The position numbers were made by a program, and so were the translations under genes. Under the pieces are notes generated by a model, which ran no database searches, was not told where the DNA came from, and saw only the letters and a program-made list of their open reading frames with translations. From Streptomyces roseoverticillatus (GTDB lineage Bacteria > Actinomycetota > Actinomycetes > Streptomycetales > Streptomycetaceae), in assembly GCF_000719265.1 (NCBI RefSeq), contig NZ_JOFL01000003.1, forward strand, positions 1 through 64,000: a stretch of DNA of 64,000 nucleotides, in the 5' to 3' direction. Positions 62,223 through 64,000 of the stretch are shown here, one piece after another. The stretch's first letter is position 1. The number at the start of each line of letters is the position of its first letter.

Positions 62223-63620
62223 TCACGCGGCCACCCGCTCGGCCTTCGCCGCGGTGATCCCCTTGGTCGAGGCGATCACGTGGCGCAGCTTCTTGGCAAG
62301 CGCCTCGTAGAACATGCTGAGCGGGAACTCGTCCGGGAGCACGTCGTCCACGAGCTTGCGGGGCGGCTGGGCGAGGTCGAGGGCCTCGGGGCCCTTGGCC
62401 CAGACGGAGCCGGGGTGCGGGGGGAGGTAGCAGGAGACCAGTTCGTAGGCGGCGAGCCAGTGGACCAGCTTGGGGCGGTCGATGCCGTCGCGGTAGAGCT
62501 TCTCGATCTCGCCGCAGAGCTGGTTGGTGATCTGCGGGGCGCGGTCCCAGTCGATGTGGAGGGTGTTGTCCGTCCAGCGTACGACGTCGTGGCGGTGGAG
62601 GTACGCGAAGAGGAGCTGGCCGCCGAGGCCGTCGTAGTTGCGGACGCGGTCGCCGGTGACCGGGAAGCGGAACATCCGGTCGAAGAGGACGGCGTACTGC
62701 ACGTCACGGCCGTGCGCGTTGCCCTCGGCCTCCAGCTTCACGGCCTCCTTGAAGGCGGTGAGGTCGCAGCGGAGCTCCTCCAGGCCGTACATCCAGAACG
62801 GCTGCCGCTGCTTGATCATGAAGGGGTCGAAGGGCAGGTCGCCGTGGCTGTGGGTGCGGTCGTGGACCATGTCCCACAGGACGAACGCCTGCTCACAGCG
62901 GTGCTGGTCGCCGATCATGTCCTGGATGTCGGCGGGGAGCTCCAGGCCGAGGGCGGCGACGGCCGCCTCGGTGACGCGGCGGAAGCGGGCCGCCTCGCGG
63001 TCGCAGAAGATGCCGCCCCAGGTGAAGCGCTCGGGGGCCTCGCGGACGGCGATGGTCTCCGGGAAGAGGACGGCGGAGTTGGTGTCGTAGCCCGCGGTGA
63101 AGTCCTCGAAGGTGATGCCGAGGAAGAGCGGGTTGTCGTAGCGGGTGCGCTCCAGCTCGGCGAGCCACTCGGGCCAGACGACGCGCAGGACGACGGCCTC
63201 GAGATTGCGGTCGGGGTTGCCGTTCTGCGTGTACATCGGGAAGACGACGAGGTGCTGGAGGCCGTCGGCGCGCTGGGCCGCGGGCTGGAAGGCGAGGAGC
63301 GAGTCCAGGAAGTCGGGCACGCCGAAGCCGGCCTCCGCCCAGCGGCGCAGGTCGGCCACGAGGGCCTCGTGGTACGCGGCGTCGTGCGGCACGAGCGGCG
63401 AGAGCTGCCCGACGGCCGTGACGACGCGGTCCAGCTGGGCCCGGACGGCCTCGCCCGGTGGTGCGTCCTCGGCGGTGAAATCGATGGAGCCGTCCCGGGA
63501 CTGCCACGGCCGGATTGTTTCCACGGCGTCCTTGAGCTCGGCCCACGCGGGGTGATCGATCACCGGCTCGGCGGTCGATTTGTCGGCCCGTATCGCCGTC
63601 GACGCAAGGATTTCCGTCAT
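62223..63620 (-). CDS. DUF6421 family protein
   Basis: A 465-residue protein that matches my recollection of DUF6421, an actinobacterial family of unknown function. It is cytoplasmic, without signal peptide. Possibly metal-relevant His/Asp clusters include FVLWDMVHDRTHSHGDLPFD, and a long C-terminal block (YRDGIDRPKLVHWLAAYELV) is helical. The ATG at 63618-63620 follows GAGGAGGAG. It leads an operon with an SDR and a threonine-aldolase-like enzyme, so a role in amino-acid-derived metabolism is possible, but the sequence shows no catalytic family. Confidence 0.8.
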   Translation of the reverse strand: MTEILASTAIRADKSTAEPVIDHPAWAELKDAVETIRPWQSRDGSIDFTAEDAPPGEAVRAQLDRVVTAVGQLSPLVPHDAAYHEALVADLRRWAEAGFGVPDFLDSLLAFQPAAQRADGLQHLVVFPMYTQNGNPDRNLEAVVLRVVWPEWLAELERTRYDNPLFLGITFEDFTAGYDTNSAVLFPETIAVREAPERFTWGGIFCDREAARFRRVTEAAVAALGLELPADIQDMIGDQHRCEQAFVLWDMVHDRTHSHGDLPFDPFMIKQRQPFWMYGLEELRCDLTAFKEAVKLEAEGNAHGRDVQYAVLFDRMFRFPVTGDRVRNYDGLGGQLLFAYLHRHDVVRWTDNTLHIDWDRAPQITNQLCGEIEKLYRDGIDRPKLVHWLAAYELVSCYLPPHPGSVWAKGPEALDLAQPPRKLVDDVLPDEFPLSMFYEALAKKLRHVIASTKGITAAKAERVAA

Positions 63621-64000
63621 GGCTGCTCCTCCTCGGGAGAACTTGGCGTTAAGACACCGTATCCGTGCGCGCTTCTCCTGCTCAAGAGGGGAGGCCACAA
63701 ATTATCCTGCCGACCCCCAGGTAGGGCCGCCGTTTTTCCTGCACGCCTCCGCCATATGTGTTCCCGGATCCACAATTCCGACACATCGGCCCCAGCAGCC
63801 CCGTGAACTGTCCTAGTCGAGTTCCAGCCATTCCGGGCCGTCCCGGCGGCCCGGGGGTCCGCCCCTCCCACGTCCTCCGGGCCTACCCGCCCGCCGCCGG
63901 TGAATTCACGAAGGTGCAACAGTCTTCCGGTATTCGGACGACCGGTGATCTGACCTGGACAGACCGGTGATCACGCTGCCAGTCTCGCGCCATGCCCGTC
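63621..64000. other. 380-bp region without a gene at the window end
   Basis: No credible gene. It contains the promoter side of the DUF6421 operon. Two direct copies of GACCGGTGATC lie at 63940-63950 and 63962-63972, 22 bases apart, i.e. about two helical turns, which fits a regulator site for a gene beyond the window. Confidence 0.55.

Noticed and set aside
1..64000. tRNA or rRNA genes, integrase or attachment sites
   Set aside because: No cloverleaf-like, ribosomal or recombinase sequence was recognised in either strand.

Overview
The window is 64 kb of very GC-rich DNA. Its gene families (SARP and LuxR regulators, MbtH, ROK and LacI regulators, DUF6643-, DUF6421- and DUF1876-like proteins, leaderless GTG starts) point to a Streptomyces or close relative. 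No rRNA, tRNA, CRISPR array, transposase or phage gene was seen.

Layout. 0-5 kb: a truncated Ser/Thr protein kinase, a DUF72 protein, a HIT hydrolase, a phosphoribosyltransferase-DUF1876 pair preceded by four tandem 17-bp repeats, and an erythromycin-esterase-family protein. 5-11.2 kb: a radical SAM enzyme with an unusual cysteine spacing, two unrelated amino-acid permeases and a threonine/serine dehydratase. 11.3-28.8 kb: a compact nonribosomal peptide locus. 29-45.6 kb: 6-phosphogluconate dehydrogenase, a MOSC protein, a beta-helix/AAA fusion, a multi-spanning lipase-like membrane protein, a DeoR regulator, a cysteine-synthase-like enzyme, an anti-sigma-type ATPase, a ROK regulator facing an MFS transporter, and a DUF2797 protein. 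45.6-64 kb: a two-component system, a geranylgeranyl-reductase-family flavoprotein, an M20 dipeptidase, a P-loop kinase/Nudix fusion, a ROK sugar kinase facing a LacI regulator, a CitE-like aldolase, the EtfBA pair, a flavin reductase, a thioredoxin, a PlsC acyltransferase and a DUF6421-SDR-threonine aldolase operon.

The NRPS locus is the most interesting part. A SARP regulator (11.36-14.36 kb) converges on a 1992-residue megasynthase arranged T-C-T-C-A-T-TE. Upstream of that in the same direction lie an MbtH protein, a type II thioesterase, a stand-alone A-T protein whose pocket residues resemble Glu/Gln activators, and a SyrP/KtzO-like Fe(II) oxygenase overlapping it by four bases. An MFS exporter, a divergent LuxR-type regulator and a free-standing condensation domain complete the set. 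There are four carrier domains but only two adenylation domains, so at least two carriers in the megasynthase must be loaded in trans. The first two T-C units are a recent tandem duplication with a 1686-bp offset. A short peptide containing a beta-hydroxylated Glu/Gln-type residue is the inferred product; I could not match the locus to a known compound.

Intergenic DNA is rich in structure: tandem repeats of 9, 17 and 24 bp, a family of dispersed GCGGCGG hairpins, a 49-bp imperfect inverted repeat, an element shared by two NRPS-locus intergenic regions, a LacI-type palindrome, and several strong terminator hairpins.
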